A DNA stretch of 64,000 bases from Neotamlana nanhaiensis (GCF_000943555.1 NZ_JTDV01000002.1:441401-505400), one strand, 5' to 3'. Numbered from the stretch's first letter, positions 1 through 9,010 are shown. Notes: generated by a model from the sequence alone, not told the origin. Numbers and translations: made by a program.

Positions 1-101
1 CATTAATGATAGATTCTTATCGAGAAAACAGAACAACTGGAAGCATTATTTTGGTTGATGATGCCACTAATGAAACGGTGGCTGCTGGCATGGTGGTTTG
101 A
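1..101 (+). CDS. cysN: sulfate adenylyltransferase large subunit CysN-like, 3' end only
   Basis: Only the last 32 codons are present, read in the frame beginning at base 3 and ending at TGA 99-101. The translated tail contains the stretch DSYRENRTTGSIILVDDATN followed by ETVAAGMVV, which resembles the C-terminus of CysN/CysNC, where a D-x-x-TN-x-TVxAGM ending is typical. CysN is the GTPase subunit of ATP sulfurylase, which makes adenylyl sulfate, the precursor of PAPS. The identification rests on this short tail. It fits the sulfotransferase gene about 2 kb downstream on the same strand. Whether a CysC kinase domain is fused to it cannot be seen. Confidence 0.7.
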   Translation, partial: LMIDSYRENRTTGSIILVDDATNETVAAGMVV

Positions 102-111
102 TTTTAGTTAA

Positions 112-1422
112 ATGATAAAGCAGCTAAAAAATAAACTAAAGCATTTAGATGAAAATACTATAGATGTTTTTAAAAAGTTTATACCTACAACTATGGTTAA
201 AGTTGGAGGTGTTGTATTTGGTTTTCTTATAAGTTTATATTTAGCAAATGTTTTAGGAGCTGATGGCTTAGGAGTAATAGAGTTGATGAACAAAATAACT
301 GCAATTGTTATTGTTTTTTGTTTGTTAGGTGTTCGTCAACTTATTATTAAAGAAGTTGCCATTTCATATCTTAAAGATAACTGGGAACGCATAGGTTATT
401 TTATTTATACATCTATAATTATTAGTGGAACCATAACTTTTGTTGTAGCCCTAATTTTGGTGTTTTCAGCATCTTTTATTTCTACTGCATTTAGCATTTC
501 AGAATTAAGAACCCCTTTGGTTATTGGTTCAATAGTAATGGTGTTTCAGGTTGTTTCTCAAATTTTGTCATCAGGAATTATTGGCTTAAAAAGAATATGG
601 CAAGGAAGCTTAATTGACCAAACATTAAGCCTCGTATTAATTGGAGTACTTCTATTAGCATTTTATGTTTTTAAAATAAATATTGATATTGTAGCTACAG
701 CTATTATTTATGCGATTAGTAGAATAATCGTTTTAATTTGTGCTAGTATTTATTGGAAAAATATATTTTTAAACAAATCATATAATTTAAATTTTGATTT
801 TAAACTAGTTAAAAAAAGTTTGCCATTTTTATTATTGGCAGCTACTGGAATTATTGCTTCGAATATAGATAGTATAATGCTAGGGTGGTTGTCTACAGCA
901 AAAAATGTAGGTCTTTATGCTATCGCTTTTAGATTGGCATTTTTATCTGTTTTTTTTCTAAATATTACCAATGCAGCACTTTCTCCAAAAATAGCAGAAA
1001 TGTATGCAAATAATAAACTTAAAGAGTTGAACAAAATGGTACAAAATGTTACGTTAGGCTTGTGGTTTGTGGCTTTAATTCCTTTAATAATATTTGTTTT
1101 TTTTGGAGAGTATTTATTAGTATTATGGGGAGAAGAGTTTAGATACGCCTATTGGCCGCTAATAATTTTGAGTATTGGTCAATTATTTAATATAGGAACG
1201 GGAGCTGCAGGTTTAACTTTAGTAATGTGTGGCTTCGAGAAAATACAAGCATATATTTCAATGGGTGTTATTTTTTTAAATACTATTTTAAACTATTTTT
1301 TTATCATTTCTTTTGATGTTACTGGTGCAGCAATAGCAACAACAATAACTTTAGCAATTGGTAATATAGCAAAGCTTATCTTTGCAAAACATAAAACAGG
1401 AGTATATACTTTGCCAATTTAA
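112..1422 (+). CDS. polysaccharide flippase (Wzx-like, MATE superfamily)
   Basis: A 436-residue, very hydrophobic protein with about 12 predicted membrane segments and the general pattern of the polysaccharide-synthesis/MATE fold. An amphipathic N-terminal stretch is followed by a Gly-rich first helix around residues 30-60 (LANVLGADGLGVIELMNK). It would flip lipid-linked oligosaccharide repeat units across the inner membrane. The start lies 10 bases after the cysN stop and the next gene begins 10 bases after its end, so it reads as the first dedicated gene of the polysaccharide operon. Flippase is a family-level call and the substrate is unknown. A second, divergent flippase lies at 41567-43027. 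Confidence 0.85.
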   Translation: MIKQLKNKLKHLDENTIDVFKKFIPTTMVKVGGVVFGFLISLYLANVLGADGLGVIELMNKITAIVIVFCLLGVRQLIIKEVAISYLKDNWERIGYFIYTSIIISGTITFVVALILVFSASFISTAFSISELRTPLVIGSIVMVFQVVSQILSSGIIGLKRIWQGSLIDQTLSLVLIGVLLLAFYVFKINIDIVATAIIYAISRIIVLICASIYWKNIFLNKSYNLNFDFKLVKKSLPFLLLAATGIIASNIDSIMLGWLSTAKNVGLYAIAFRLAFLSVFFLNITNAALSPKIAEMYANNKLKELNKMVQNVTLGLWFVALIPLIIFVFFGEYLLVLWGEEFRYAYWPLIILSIGQLFNIGTGAAGLTLVMCGFEKIQAYISMGVIFLNTILNYFFIISFDVTGAAIATTITLAIGNIAKLIFAKHKTGVYTLPI

Positions 1423-1432
1423 GTCGTAAATT

Positions 1433-2185
1433 ATGATAACACAAGGTGTGATTTATATAGCAAATGGTGATAAATTTATTAATGAAGCCATAGCATCTGC
1501 AAAAAGTTTAAAACAGCATAACTCTAACTTATCTGTTACGTTATTTTCAAATAAAAAGGTTGGAACAGAATATTTTGACAAACAAATATTAATTGAAAAC
1601 CCAGGGTATAGAGATAAAGTTTATTACTTAGAAAAGTCGCCTTATGAACGCACTCTTTTTCTTGATACAGATACCTTTGTATGTGATAATATTGATGAGT
1701 TGTTTTTTTTATTAAACCATTTCGATATAGCTCTTGCTCATGCCCCAATGAGATTAGCCCAAGATTATAAACCGATTTTAAGCCATTTAAATCAGCAAAA
1801 AATTACACGTGCTTATCCAGAGTTTAACACAGGTGTTATTTTGTATAAAAATGGCGCTCATTTTAAAGCGATGATGAAACATTGCCAAGAGCTTTATAAT
1901 AGTTATTCAGAAAACGGAAAATTAAAGTTGCCAGATCAAATTGTTTTTCGAGAAGCGATTTATTACTCAAAATTAAAATTAGCTACACTTACGCCAGAGT
2001 ATAATTGCCGTTCGTTGTTTTATACATATGTTGAAGGTACCGTTAAAATTTTACATGATAGAAGAAAAAACATGTATAAATGGGCAAAAAAAGTAAATAA
2101 AAGTAAATTTCCTAGAATAATTATTCCTGGAATTGGGTGTATAACACAAAAAAGTATATGGTTTAAATTAATTAGTAAATTATAA
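1433..2185 (+). CDS. nucleotide-sugar glycosyltransferase, GT8-like
   Basis: A 250-residue soluble protein. The core shows a Rossmann-like N-terminus, a metal-binding DTD at residues 78-80 within LFLDTDTFVC, and the downstream block PEFNTGVILYKNG near residue 125. This is the layout of small GT-A enzymes related to GT8/glycogenin that use UDP-sugars. It probably adds one sugar to the repeat unit at the cytoplasmic face of the membrane. It is packed tightly, 2 bases before the sulfotransferase gene. Donor and acceptor cannot be deduced from sequence, and assignment to GT8 proper rather than a related uncharacterised family is uncertain. Confidence 0.75.
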   Translation: MITQGVIYIANGDKFINEAIASAKSLKQHNSNLSVTLFSNKKVGTEYFDKQILIENPGYRDKVYYLEKSPYERTLFLDTDTFVCDNIDELFFLLNHFDIALAHAPMRLAQDYKPILSHLNQQKITRAYPEFNTGVILYKNGAHFKAMMKHCQELYNSYSENGKLKLPDQIVFREAIYYSKLKLATLTPEYNCRSLFYTYVEGTVKILHDRRKNMYKWAKKVNKSKFPRIIIPGIGCITQKSIWFKLISKL

Positions 2186-2187
2186 TA

Positions 2188-3150
2188 ATGAAATCGCCAA
2201 TATTTATTTTTTCTTTACCTAGAAGCGGATCAACCTTGCTACAAAGACTTTTAATGGCACATAAGTCAATTAGCAGTGTGTCAGAACCTTGGATTCTCTT
2301 GCCATATATTTATTCAACAAAACAACACGGTGTGATATCAGAATATTCAAGTATTAATTCGTATACTGGAGTTTCAGATTTTATTAATAATTTACCTAAT
2401 TCAGAGAAGGATTATAAGGGGGCTTTAAGAAATTTTGTTTTAGAGTTATATGAAAAGCAATGTAGAAAGAATGAAGTTTATTTTTTAGATAAAACTCCTC
2501 GTTATTATCTTGTTATAAATGAGATAGTTGAATTGTTTCCAGATGCAAAATTTATATTTCTTTTTAGAAACCCAGTTCAAGTTTACGCTTCAATTATAAA
2601 TACTTTCGCCGATAATAAACTTCAATATTTTAATACTCAAGAGGATGTTATTGATGGGATGGAATTATTAAGTGAAGGTTATAACAGGCATAAGCAAAAT
2701 GCTATTTTTGTAAATTATGAAAGTTTAACTGAAAATTCGGAAGTTGAATTAAGTAAAATTTTTGAATATTTAGAGTTAACCCCAGATTTCGACGTTTTAA
2801 GCAATTTTAGTTCGCAAAATACAAAAGGTCGATTTGGAGACCCTACAGGTGTTAAAGAGTATAACCAAATCTCCTCAAAAAGTATTGATAAATGGAAAAA
2901 AACTTTTAATAACCCTGTTCGAAAAAGACACCTTCTAAAAACAATAAATAGTATATCTTCTGAAACTTTAAATATTCAAGGTTATAATAAAGCACAACTT
3001 TTAACCGAGATAAAGTCCATTAAGGTGAATTTAAAAGGAATAGTTTTGGATTTTAAAGATTTGATTTTTAGTTATTTAGTAAGAAGGTTTAAATTGAACT
3101 TATTTTTTGCTAAAACTTTAAAATGGACTAATAAAAAATTCCTTAATTAA
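2188..3150 (+). CDS. PAPS-dependent sulfotransferase
   Basis: A 320-residue protein with both signatures of the sulfotransferase family. The 5'-phosphosulfate loop PRSGSTLLQR is at residues 11-20. The 3'-phosphate-binding segment RNPVQVYAS is at residues 127-135, preceded by the DKTPRYY motif at 101-107. The family transfers sulfate from PAPS to hydroxyl or amino groups of carbohydrates or lipids. Sitting among glycosyltransferases and just downstream of a CysN-like gene, it most simply sulfates the polysaccharide or its lipid-linked precursor. The C-terminal 60 residues are basic and hydrophobic, perhaps a membrane-association segment. The acceptor is unknown. Confidence 0.85.
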   Translation: MKSPIFIFSLPRSGSTLLQRLLMAHKSISSVSEPWILLPYIYSTKQHGVISEYSSINSYTGVSDFINNLPNSEKDYKGALRNFVLELYEKQCRKNEVYFLDKTPRYYLVINEIVELFPDAKFIFLFRNPVQVYASIINTFADNKLQYFNTQEDVIDGMELLSEGYNRHKQNAIFVNYESLTENSEVELSKIFEYLELTPDFDVLSNFSSQNTKGRFGDPTGVKEYNQISSKSIDKWKKTFNNPVRKRHLLKTINSISSETLNIQGYNKAQLLTEIKSIKVNLKGIVLDFKDLIFSYLVRRFKLNLFFAKTLKWTNKKFLN

Positions 3151-3159
3151 AATTAGAAT

Positions 3160-3969
3160 ATGTTTTTTTCTGTTATTACAGCTACTTACAACTCGCAAAA
3201 AACCGTAAAAGGAACTTTTGACTCATTGTTAAATCAAACCTATACTGATGTTTTTGAATACATTGTGATAGATGGTAATTCTCAAGACTCTACAATTGAT
3301 ATTATAAAAAATTATGAGTCAAAGTTTAAGGAAAAAAACATAAATTTTAAATGGATAAGCGAGCCAGATACTGGAGTTTATAATGCCTGGAATAAGGGGT
3401 TAAAAATGACCTCTGGAAGTTACATCGCTTTTATAGGGTCAGATGATAGGTTCTTACCAGATGCGCTTAGCTTGTACCATCAAAAAATTAGTACTAATTT
3501 AAATTATGATTATTATTGCTCTAAAGTGAAAATAGTAGACAATAATATACCTATATCTGCTTATGTTATTGCATATTGTAAAAGAAATGGCATGATAAAA
3601 AGTTTACCACACGTAGGTTCTTTTCATAATTCAAAGCTCTTTAAAAGTGTAGGCCATTTTAATGAAGAGTATAAAATTGTTGGAGATTATGAGCTCTTGC
3701 TAAGACCCAAAACGCAATTAAAAGTGTATTCTTTTGATTATTTTACAACCGAAATGGAAATAGGAGGTATTAGTAATAACCCTAAATTTGTAAAGAAAAC
3801 TTTATTAGAGTTAAAAAGAGCTAGAATTGAAACAGGAGGATTTTCTATATTTTATGCTAATATGCTTTATTATAATCATTTTTTAAGAATAAAATACGTA
3901 GCTTTTGCAAAACGAATTTTAGGAGTAAATTTTTCAACTAAAATTAATAAGTACTTTAAAAAGTTTTAA
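3160..3969 (+). CDS. glycosyltransferase family 2
   Basis: A 269-residue GT-A enzyme. The N-terminal block SVITATYNSQKTV (residues 4-16) leads to the nucleotide-binding DGNSQD (38-43), the SEPDTGVYNAWNKG block (67-80) seen in colanic/O-antigen GT2 enzymes, and the metal-binding SDD (94-96). It would add a sugar to the growing repeat unit. It is the last gene of the first transcription block (112-3969). The decayed IS256 relic starts within about 25 bases of its stop codon, so the original downstream context has probably been rearranged. Confidence 0.85.
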   Translation: MFFSVITATYNSQKTVKGTFDSLLNQTYTDVFEYIVIDGNSQDSTIDIIKNYESKFKEKNINFKWISEPDTGVYNAWNKGLKMTSGSYIAFIGSDDRFLPDALSLYHQKISTNLNYDYYCSKVKIVDNNIPISAYVIAYCKRNGMIKSLPHVGSFHNSKLFKSVGHFNEEYKIVGDYELLLRPKTQLKVYSFDYFTTEMEIGGISNNPKFVKKTLLELKRARIETGGFSIFYANMLYYNHFLRIKYVAFAKRILGVNFSTKINKYFKKF

Positions 3970-3987
3970 AATTAAAAGGTAGTATAT

Positions 3988-4192
3988 ACTTTACACGCTT
4001 TTAAGAAAGAAGATTCTCGAAGGGAAACTTGACGCTTGTAAGCTTCCCCTGAATCTTATTGAAAACCTTTAATGTAAAATTAGAAAACACACTAAAAACA
4101 AGATCTAATTTCCAACATATGAATCTGTTATGAAGTCCACTTTTTTAGACCTTAGAGAGGCTACCAAAAAAAGGGCGATGCCTATTAGAAAT
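3988..4192 (+). pseudogene. IS256-family transposase relic (heavily deleted copy A)
   Basis: The 309 bases between the GT2 gene and the acyltransferase contain no intact gene. In shifting + frames they encode pieces of an IS256-type transposase: a short N-terminal piece (LEGKLDA near 4020-4040), then a C-terminal piece (YESVMKSTFLDLREATKK near 4120-4170, then MPIRN at about 4173-4187). Bases 4070-4190 match copy B (7480-7605) at roughly 90%. Stops and frameshifts rule out function. Some 450 bases present in copy B are missing, so this is a deletion derivative of the same element in the same orientation. From 4193 to 4278 I see only AT-rich DNA. Confidence 0.75.
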
Positions 4193-4278
4193 TGATTTAG
4201 GATCAATAATATTAATTATTTTTTATTCACCAATTCTAAATCAGCTATATTTAGCTTTCTAATTATATCAAAATCACA

Positions 4279-6777
4279 TTAATTTATAATAATATTTTTA
4301 AAAGCTAATGCTAAAACCCTCCTATCTTTACTATTTCGAGGCTGCATAGGATTAGAATATTCAAATCTTAAAGTATTCTTAGTCATATTATTCAAACTTT
4401 TAGGTGTAAAATATAGAGTAAGTTTTTTATTTCTTCCTGATATATTGTTATTATAAATTATAGAATCGTTTAATAAAATTTTGACTACTTGTTTACCTAA
4501 AACATCATGATTTATTTCAATTGTTCCTTTAAACTTTTTCTTATCTTTTATATTAAAAATTAGTTCTGAATAATTATCGCAACTCCATCTGTGCTTTGCC
4601 TCTGGGCCATACCAATTTTTGAATTTTAATTTTTTAGAATTGTGATTAATAATTTGATTAGGTTCTATAAAATTTGATTCTGAGGAATTATTAGTATCAA
4701 TATCAACTATATTAATATTATTACCTGTAGAATTAGTAGCAGATTTATTAATAAATTTCAATAATTTTTTTTCAATTGACTTAATTACTTTTAATGATCC
4801 TAATTTCGACAAATGGTCTTTGTCTGAAAAATAAATTTCCCCATTTTCTTGTTCAATACACATATTATCTTCACAAAAAACATCCGAAGGATTAATAAAA
4901 TGAATATTAGTAAATTTATTAAAATAATCTCTAAAATATGAATTTATAGCAAATGAGTGTGCTGAAGGAGTAAAATACGATTGTGGATTCATATTAGAAA
5001 AATATTTCGGCACTAATAAGTTGTCAACATAACTTAAATCATGTTTACTTTTAAAGGGATTTTCTCCAATAATTATAATATCTCTTTTACTTAATATTTT
5101 ACTAAATTGCACTATTTTTTCACAAAGTTCTTTATATCCAGTTGAATCAATTTTAAAATTTTCATAGCTATTTGTTTTACTATTTTTCACCTTTGTACTC
5201 GCCATTTCACCATTCCAAAAATGACTTATAAACACAGGCGTTTTAGGATTACTATTTATTAATCTAATTAGGCTATTTAAGTGACTTTTAGTTTTAGTAG
5301 AATCGATCCGTTTATGAATTATATCTGGTAAGTGTAGAGTAGATATTTTATAACTCATAAAGGTCTTCTTTTTATGTTTTTTAACCATAATAGAATCTAA
5401 TCCAAAGCTATAATGACCAGCGTGACTATCTCCCATCCATATCATATCTATAGAATTTCTTTTTTCTAATTTCCCTAAAAAACCATATTTTTCATAACCC
5501 GCTGCTCCCCAATTTTTTATTTGATATTTTTTAGGGTCTTCAAACAATTTTAAATTTTCGATTTTTTTATTATCAACTCTCCAAACCCATCCATCACTAT
5601 TAATTACACTAGTTTTAATATTAGAAATGATTATGATACATAAGAGTATTAAACTTATTAATCCATGATTAGAAATTAGTAAAGGTTTATTTTTATATGC
5701 TCTTAATGGAGTCTCAAAATAATTATAAACAATGTAAGAAATTAGAAACATAGCTAACAATAATAGAATATTTTCTATTACCGTGAATTCAAAACCATAA
5801 ATAAAGGAATAGAAGACTATTATTGGCCAATGAAACAAATAGAGTGTATAACTTATTTTTCCTGTAATTTTAAATATATTTAAATTATAAATTTTAGAAA
5901 TAAACTCATTTGGCTCATTGCATATAAAAAGTGCAGCGCCTATACAAGGAAATAAATTAAGAGTACTCATATACTCTGTCTCAGAACTAAAACAAAATAC
6001 AGATATTATTATAATAACTAACCCTAATAAGTTTAAATAATTTTTTAAAATTTTTCCTTTAAAGGATATGAAAACTAATAAACCACCTATTACAAACTCA
6101 AAAACTCTAAAAGGTAAGAAAAAAAATTGTAGAGATATTAAGCTATCAGAAAAATTGGGGTCACTTATAAAATAACCTATAAATTTTTCGGAAATATAGC
6201 CTTCAGAAGAAATAAAATTAAAAATTAAGCTCAATAAAAATATTGTAACTAAAGCGAAAATAATGTATTTAGCTTTCTTTAATATTTTAAATAATAACAA
6301 AAACGTTAGTGGATAAAACAAATAGAATTGTTCTTCTATTGCTAAAGACCAAGTATGTAATAATGGTTTTAGATTTGCACTAACATCAAAATAATTAGTT
6401 TGGCTTAAAAAATAGAAATTAGAAGCCGCAAAAGATGAAAAAAACATTGACTCTATAAGTCCGGTAAACAATGAAGGGGGAAAAATTAAAAACCCAAGAA
6501 TGAATGTAAACAAAAACATTAAAAACAATGAAGGAATTAATCTTCTTATCCTTCTTATGTAGAAGTTTTTTAAATTGAATTTACCTGTATGTAAAAGTTC
6601 TTTATTTATATTTCGGGTTATTAAAAAACCACTAATTACAAAAAACACATCGACTCCTAGAAAGCCTCCAGGTATTAAAGGATTCCCTAGGTGAAATAAT
6701 ATCACAAAAATTACTGAGATTGCTCTTAAAAAATCAATATGCTCAATATAATCTGAATTTTTTGTCATGCTAATCAT
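4279..6777 (-). CDS. acyltransferase 3 / SGNH-hydrolase fusion (OafA-like O-acyltransferase)
   Basis: An 832-residue protein. Residues about 10-370 form the multi-pass acyltransferase-3 domain, with the catalytic His in ILFH (H29), the GVDVFFVISGFL block (41-52) and WSLAIEEQFYLFYP near 145. After a linker comes an SGNH domain with GDSH near residue 447 and the D-x-H pair in DKDHLSKLG near 652. Such proteins move acyl groups, usually acetyl, from a cytoplasmic donor to an extracytoplasmic glycan. Beyond residue about 700 there is an additional beta-rich region not usual in the family. It is the only minus-strand gene in the first 17 kb and lies between two IS256 relics, suggesting later insertion. 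A second possible start is the Met at residue 4. Confidence 0.87.
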   Translation of the reverse strand: MISMTKNSDYIEHIDFLRAISVIFVILFHLGNPLIPGGFLGVDVFFVISGFLITRNINKELLHTGKFNLKNFYIRRIRRLIPSLFLMFLFTFILGFLIFPPSLFTGLIESMFFSSFAASNFYFLSQTNYFDVSANLKPLLHTWSLAIEEQFYLFYPLTFLLLFKILKKAKYIIFALVTIFLLSLIFNFISSEGYISEKFIGYFISDPNFSDSLISLQFFFLPFRVFEFVIGGLLVFISFKGKILKNYLNLLGLVIIIISVFCFSSETEYMSTLNLFPCIGAALFICNEPNEFISKIYNLNIFKITGKISYTLYLFHWPIIVFYSFIYGFEFTVIENILLLLAMFLISYIVYNYFETPLRAYKNKPLLISNHGLISLILLCIIIISNIKTSVINSDGWVWRVDNKKIENLKLFEDPKKYQIKNWGAAGYEKYGFLGKLEKRNSIDMIWMGDSHAGHYSFGLDSIMVKKHKKKTFMSYKISTLHLPDIIHKRIDSTKTKSHLNSLIRLINSNPKTPVFISHFWNGEMASTKVKNSKTNSYENFKIDSTGYKELCEKIVQFSKILSKRDIIIIGENPFKSKHDLSYVDNLLVPKYFSNMNPQSYFTPSAHSFAINSYFRDYFNKFTNIHFINPSDVFCEDNMCIEQENGEIYFSDKDHLSKLGSLKVIKSIEKKLLKFINKSATNSTGNNINIVDIDTNNSSESNFIEPNQIINHNSKKLKFKNWYGPEAKHRWSCDNYSELIFNIKDKKKFKGTIEINHDVLGKQVVKILLNDSIIYNNNISGRNKKLTLYFTPKSLNNMTKNTLRFEYSNPMQPRNSKDRRVLALAFKNIIIN

Positions 6778-6870
6778 TAAATTAAAATAGGTCAGCTAAA
6801 ATAAAAAACTATAATAAAAAACAGTGCTATTTATAATAAAATATTTGTAGAAGGCAGTATCTCACAAAGA

Positions 6871-7696
6871 GTGTAAAGTATAAATACCAAGGGGTGTAAC
6901 CCTCGGTATTTTTTGTTTAATTTTAAAATTCGTACACTTCTGAAGAAAGAAGATTTTCTAAACGACGATTTTTTAAAACAGTTCAAAACAGGGAACGAAC
7001 GGACCTCCTTTTTAAAACCCATTTAAAAGCGAGGTATTGAGAAGACTGCAAGGGAAACTTGACGCTCATTTAGACTATGAGAAGCACCAATAATTCGATA
7101 AAAGCAATACCTGTAACGGCTATGGGTATAAAAGATAAAAACAGCATTGTGAGAGACTAATATTAAAGGTCCCAGAGACCGAGAAGTTTCTTTTAGCCCT
7201 ATATTGGTTCCAAAAAACATGGTTGTTGGTATAACGTCATTATCAGCCTTTATGCCAAGGGCAAGAGTAACGCTGATATCAAAGAACAAATCCGTGAGTC
7301 TGCGATTTTGATGTACCCACCAAAAGCGCAGCATAAGCCGCTCTAGAAGACTTTGCTCAGAAATGGAAACAAAGTACTCTTAGGCTATTAAAAGCAGGAG
7401 AGACAACTGGAGGAGCTTATCGCTTTTTATGAATTTCCTGTTGAAATTAGAAAAATCATTTACACTAAGAATCTTATTAATAACCTTAATGGAAAATTAG
7501 AAAACACACTAAAAACAAGCTCTAATTTCCAATATATGAATCTGTTATGAAGACCACTTTTTTAGCCCTTAGAGAGGCTACCAAAAAATGGTCGATGCCT
7601 ATTAGGAATTGGGGTATTATTTTAAACTAGTTTTTAACTATATTTGAAAAAAGTTTCAACTTTAAAAAAGCTAAACCCACGATTTATAACTTACAC
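6871..7696 (+). pseudogene. IS256-family insertion sequence relic (copy B) with terminal inverted repeats
   Basis: An 826-bp defective element occupying most of the 955-bp gap after the acyltransferase. Its ends, GTGTAAAGTATAAAT (6871-6885) and ATTTATAACTTACAC (7682-7696), are near-perfect inverted repeats. In changing + frames it encodes IS256 transposase pieces in order: EEDFLNDDFLKQFKTGNEL (about 6936-6995), GKLDAHLDYEKH (about 7048-7085), YAKGKSNADIKEQIRE (about 7249-7298), FPVEIRKIIYTKNLINNL (about 7432-7485) and [15 protein letters not shown] (about 7570-7615). Intact relatives are about 1.3 kb, so the middle, which should hold part of the catalytic core, is deleted. Numerous frameshifts show long inactivity. 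Confidence 0.8.
6883..6914 (+). terminator. hairpin plus T-run just inside the left end of the IS relic
   Basis: AATACCAAGGG (6883-6893) and CCCTCGGTATT (6900-6910) pair with one mismatch around a 6-base loop and are followed by a run of T. It has the form of an intrinsic terminator. It lies between the left terminal repeat and the transposase start, where it would stop read-through transcription entering the element. Confidence 0.55.
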
Positions 7697-7732
7697 GTTT
7701 TACCGGATAGTGTCAAATAAAATCAATTAAAA

Positions 7733-9010
7733 ATGAAAATTAAGGTTATAGTAATTTTCTCCTTGTTTATTTTTTTCCTTCCATTTACTCAGGCACTTAC
7801 GTTGAATGTTGGTTTTCCTTTAAAGATGTCAGAATTATTTTTATTTGGTTTGATTTTTATTTTTTTAGGTAAAAAAGTAAAATTATCTGCCTTTAAAAAT
7901 GTTAATAGAATAAGTTTATTAATTGTTTTATTTTTGATTTGGGCTATTCTTTCTTTTGTAATTAATATAGCCTGGAAGTATGATTATCCTTTAAAGGAGT
8001 TTCCTTTTAGAATTAATGCTCTTGGAGACAGTTTATTAAGGGTGTTTTACATTGTTTTAAATTTTTTAGCTTTTTTTATAAGTGTTCATTTTTTTAAAAA
8101 CAGGTCATATTTGCTAAAATATTGGGTTTATGGTGCGATTTTAGCAAGTATTTATGCATGGTATTTATTTATATCTTCCAGTTTAAACTTACCTTATTTT
8201 AAGCTTTATGGAATGCAAGAATCACCTCAAAATTTAAATGGAATAATACGATGTGGAACATTTAGAGAAGGGAATTATTTTGGGTTATTTTTATTGCTTT
8301 CTGGGGCTATTTCTTTTTATTTAAAAAAGAACAAAACAGGCATTTTTCTATTACTCACAATTATAACAACTTTTTCTACTATAAGTATATTTAGTGCTTT
8401 TGTTTTTTTAATTTTTACGCAACGAAGGAAGTTTTTTAGAAAGTCTGTTTTTTATAAAATATTACTTCTTATACCCATAGTTTTCATTTGTTTTCTAGTA
8501 TTTATTAATTCATCGTACTATGAAAAATACATAGACTCGAAGTTAAGTTCTCCATCAAATGTTTTAACATCCGAAAGTTTTTCTAAAAACGATAGAACAC
8601 TTACAGCTAGAATTGGTTATTTTCAAGGTATTAATAATCCTTTTTTTGGAGTTGGACCCTATAATTATGGATTGCACTATGATGAATATAACGATTTTGA
8701 AGAATATTTTTTAAATAATAATGAATGGTCATTAGAGTTTTACCAAAGAAAAAATAAACGTGCCATACCAAATAATGTTTACATTGAAGTTTTGGCCGAA
8801 TATGGCATAGTTGGGTTTATAATATTTGTTTGTATTTTACTTAAAATTTTACAGGTTGCATTCAAAAATAAATCTGATTTGATAACAGGAAGTTTAATAG
8901 GCATTTTTATTTCGTTTAATGCATTCCCTTCTTTTATAATGTTGTTTGTTTGGGTGTTTTTTGCCATTCCTATCGCTATGCAAGCCACTAAGAATAATGA
9001 GTTAATATGA
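7733..9010 (+). CDS. O-antigen ligase/polymerase family membrane protein (Wzy-like)
   Basis: A 425-residue protein with about ten membrane segments and one large periplasmic loop near residues 255-345, the Wzy_C/WaaL-type topology. The region after the loop contains a conserved-looking GVGPYNYGLHYDEYN block near residue 305 and an NNVYIEVLAEYGIVGF block near residue 345; the N-x-Y/H-x-x-x-L-x-x-G pattern is typical of the family. It would polymerise lipid-linked repeat units or ligate glycan to an acceptor on the periplasmic side. It overlaps the next gene by 4 bases (ATGA), so the two are translationally coupled. Polymerase and ligase cannot be told apart from sequence. Confidence 0.82.
   Translation: MKIKVIVIFSLFIFFLPFTQALTLNVGFPLKMSELFLFGLIFIFLGKKVKLSAFKNVNRISLLIVLFLIWAILSFVINIAWKYDYPLKEFPFRINALGDSLLRVFYIVLNFLAFFISVHFFKNRSYLLKYWVYGAILASIYAWYLFISSSLNLPYFKLYGMQESPQNLNGIIRCGTFREGNYFGLFLLLSGAISFYLKKNKTGIFLLLTIITTFSTISIFSAFVFLIFTQRRKFFRKSVFYKILLLIPIVFICFLVFINSSYYEKYIDSKLSSPSNVLTSESFSKNDRTLTARIGYFQGINNPFFGVGPYNYGLHYDEYNDFEEYFLNNNEWSLEFYQRKNKRAIPNNVYIEVLAEYGIVGFIIFVCILLKILQVAFKNKSDLITGSLIGIFISFNAFPSFIMLFVWVFFAIPIAMQATKNNELI

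Noticed and set aside
7023..7334. 103-codon minus-strand ORF and its neighbour 6831-7022
   Set aside because: They lie antisense to the IS256 relic, whose + strand translation matches transposase pieces; the minus-strand products show no family features.
3988..7696. Active composite transposon carrying the acyltransferase
   Set aside because: Both IS copies are frameshifted and deleted, copy A lacks clear ends and no target duplication is visible.
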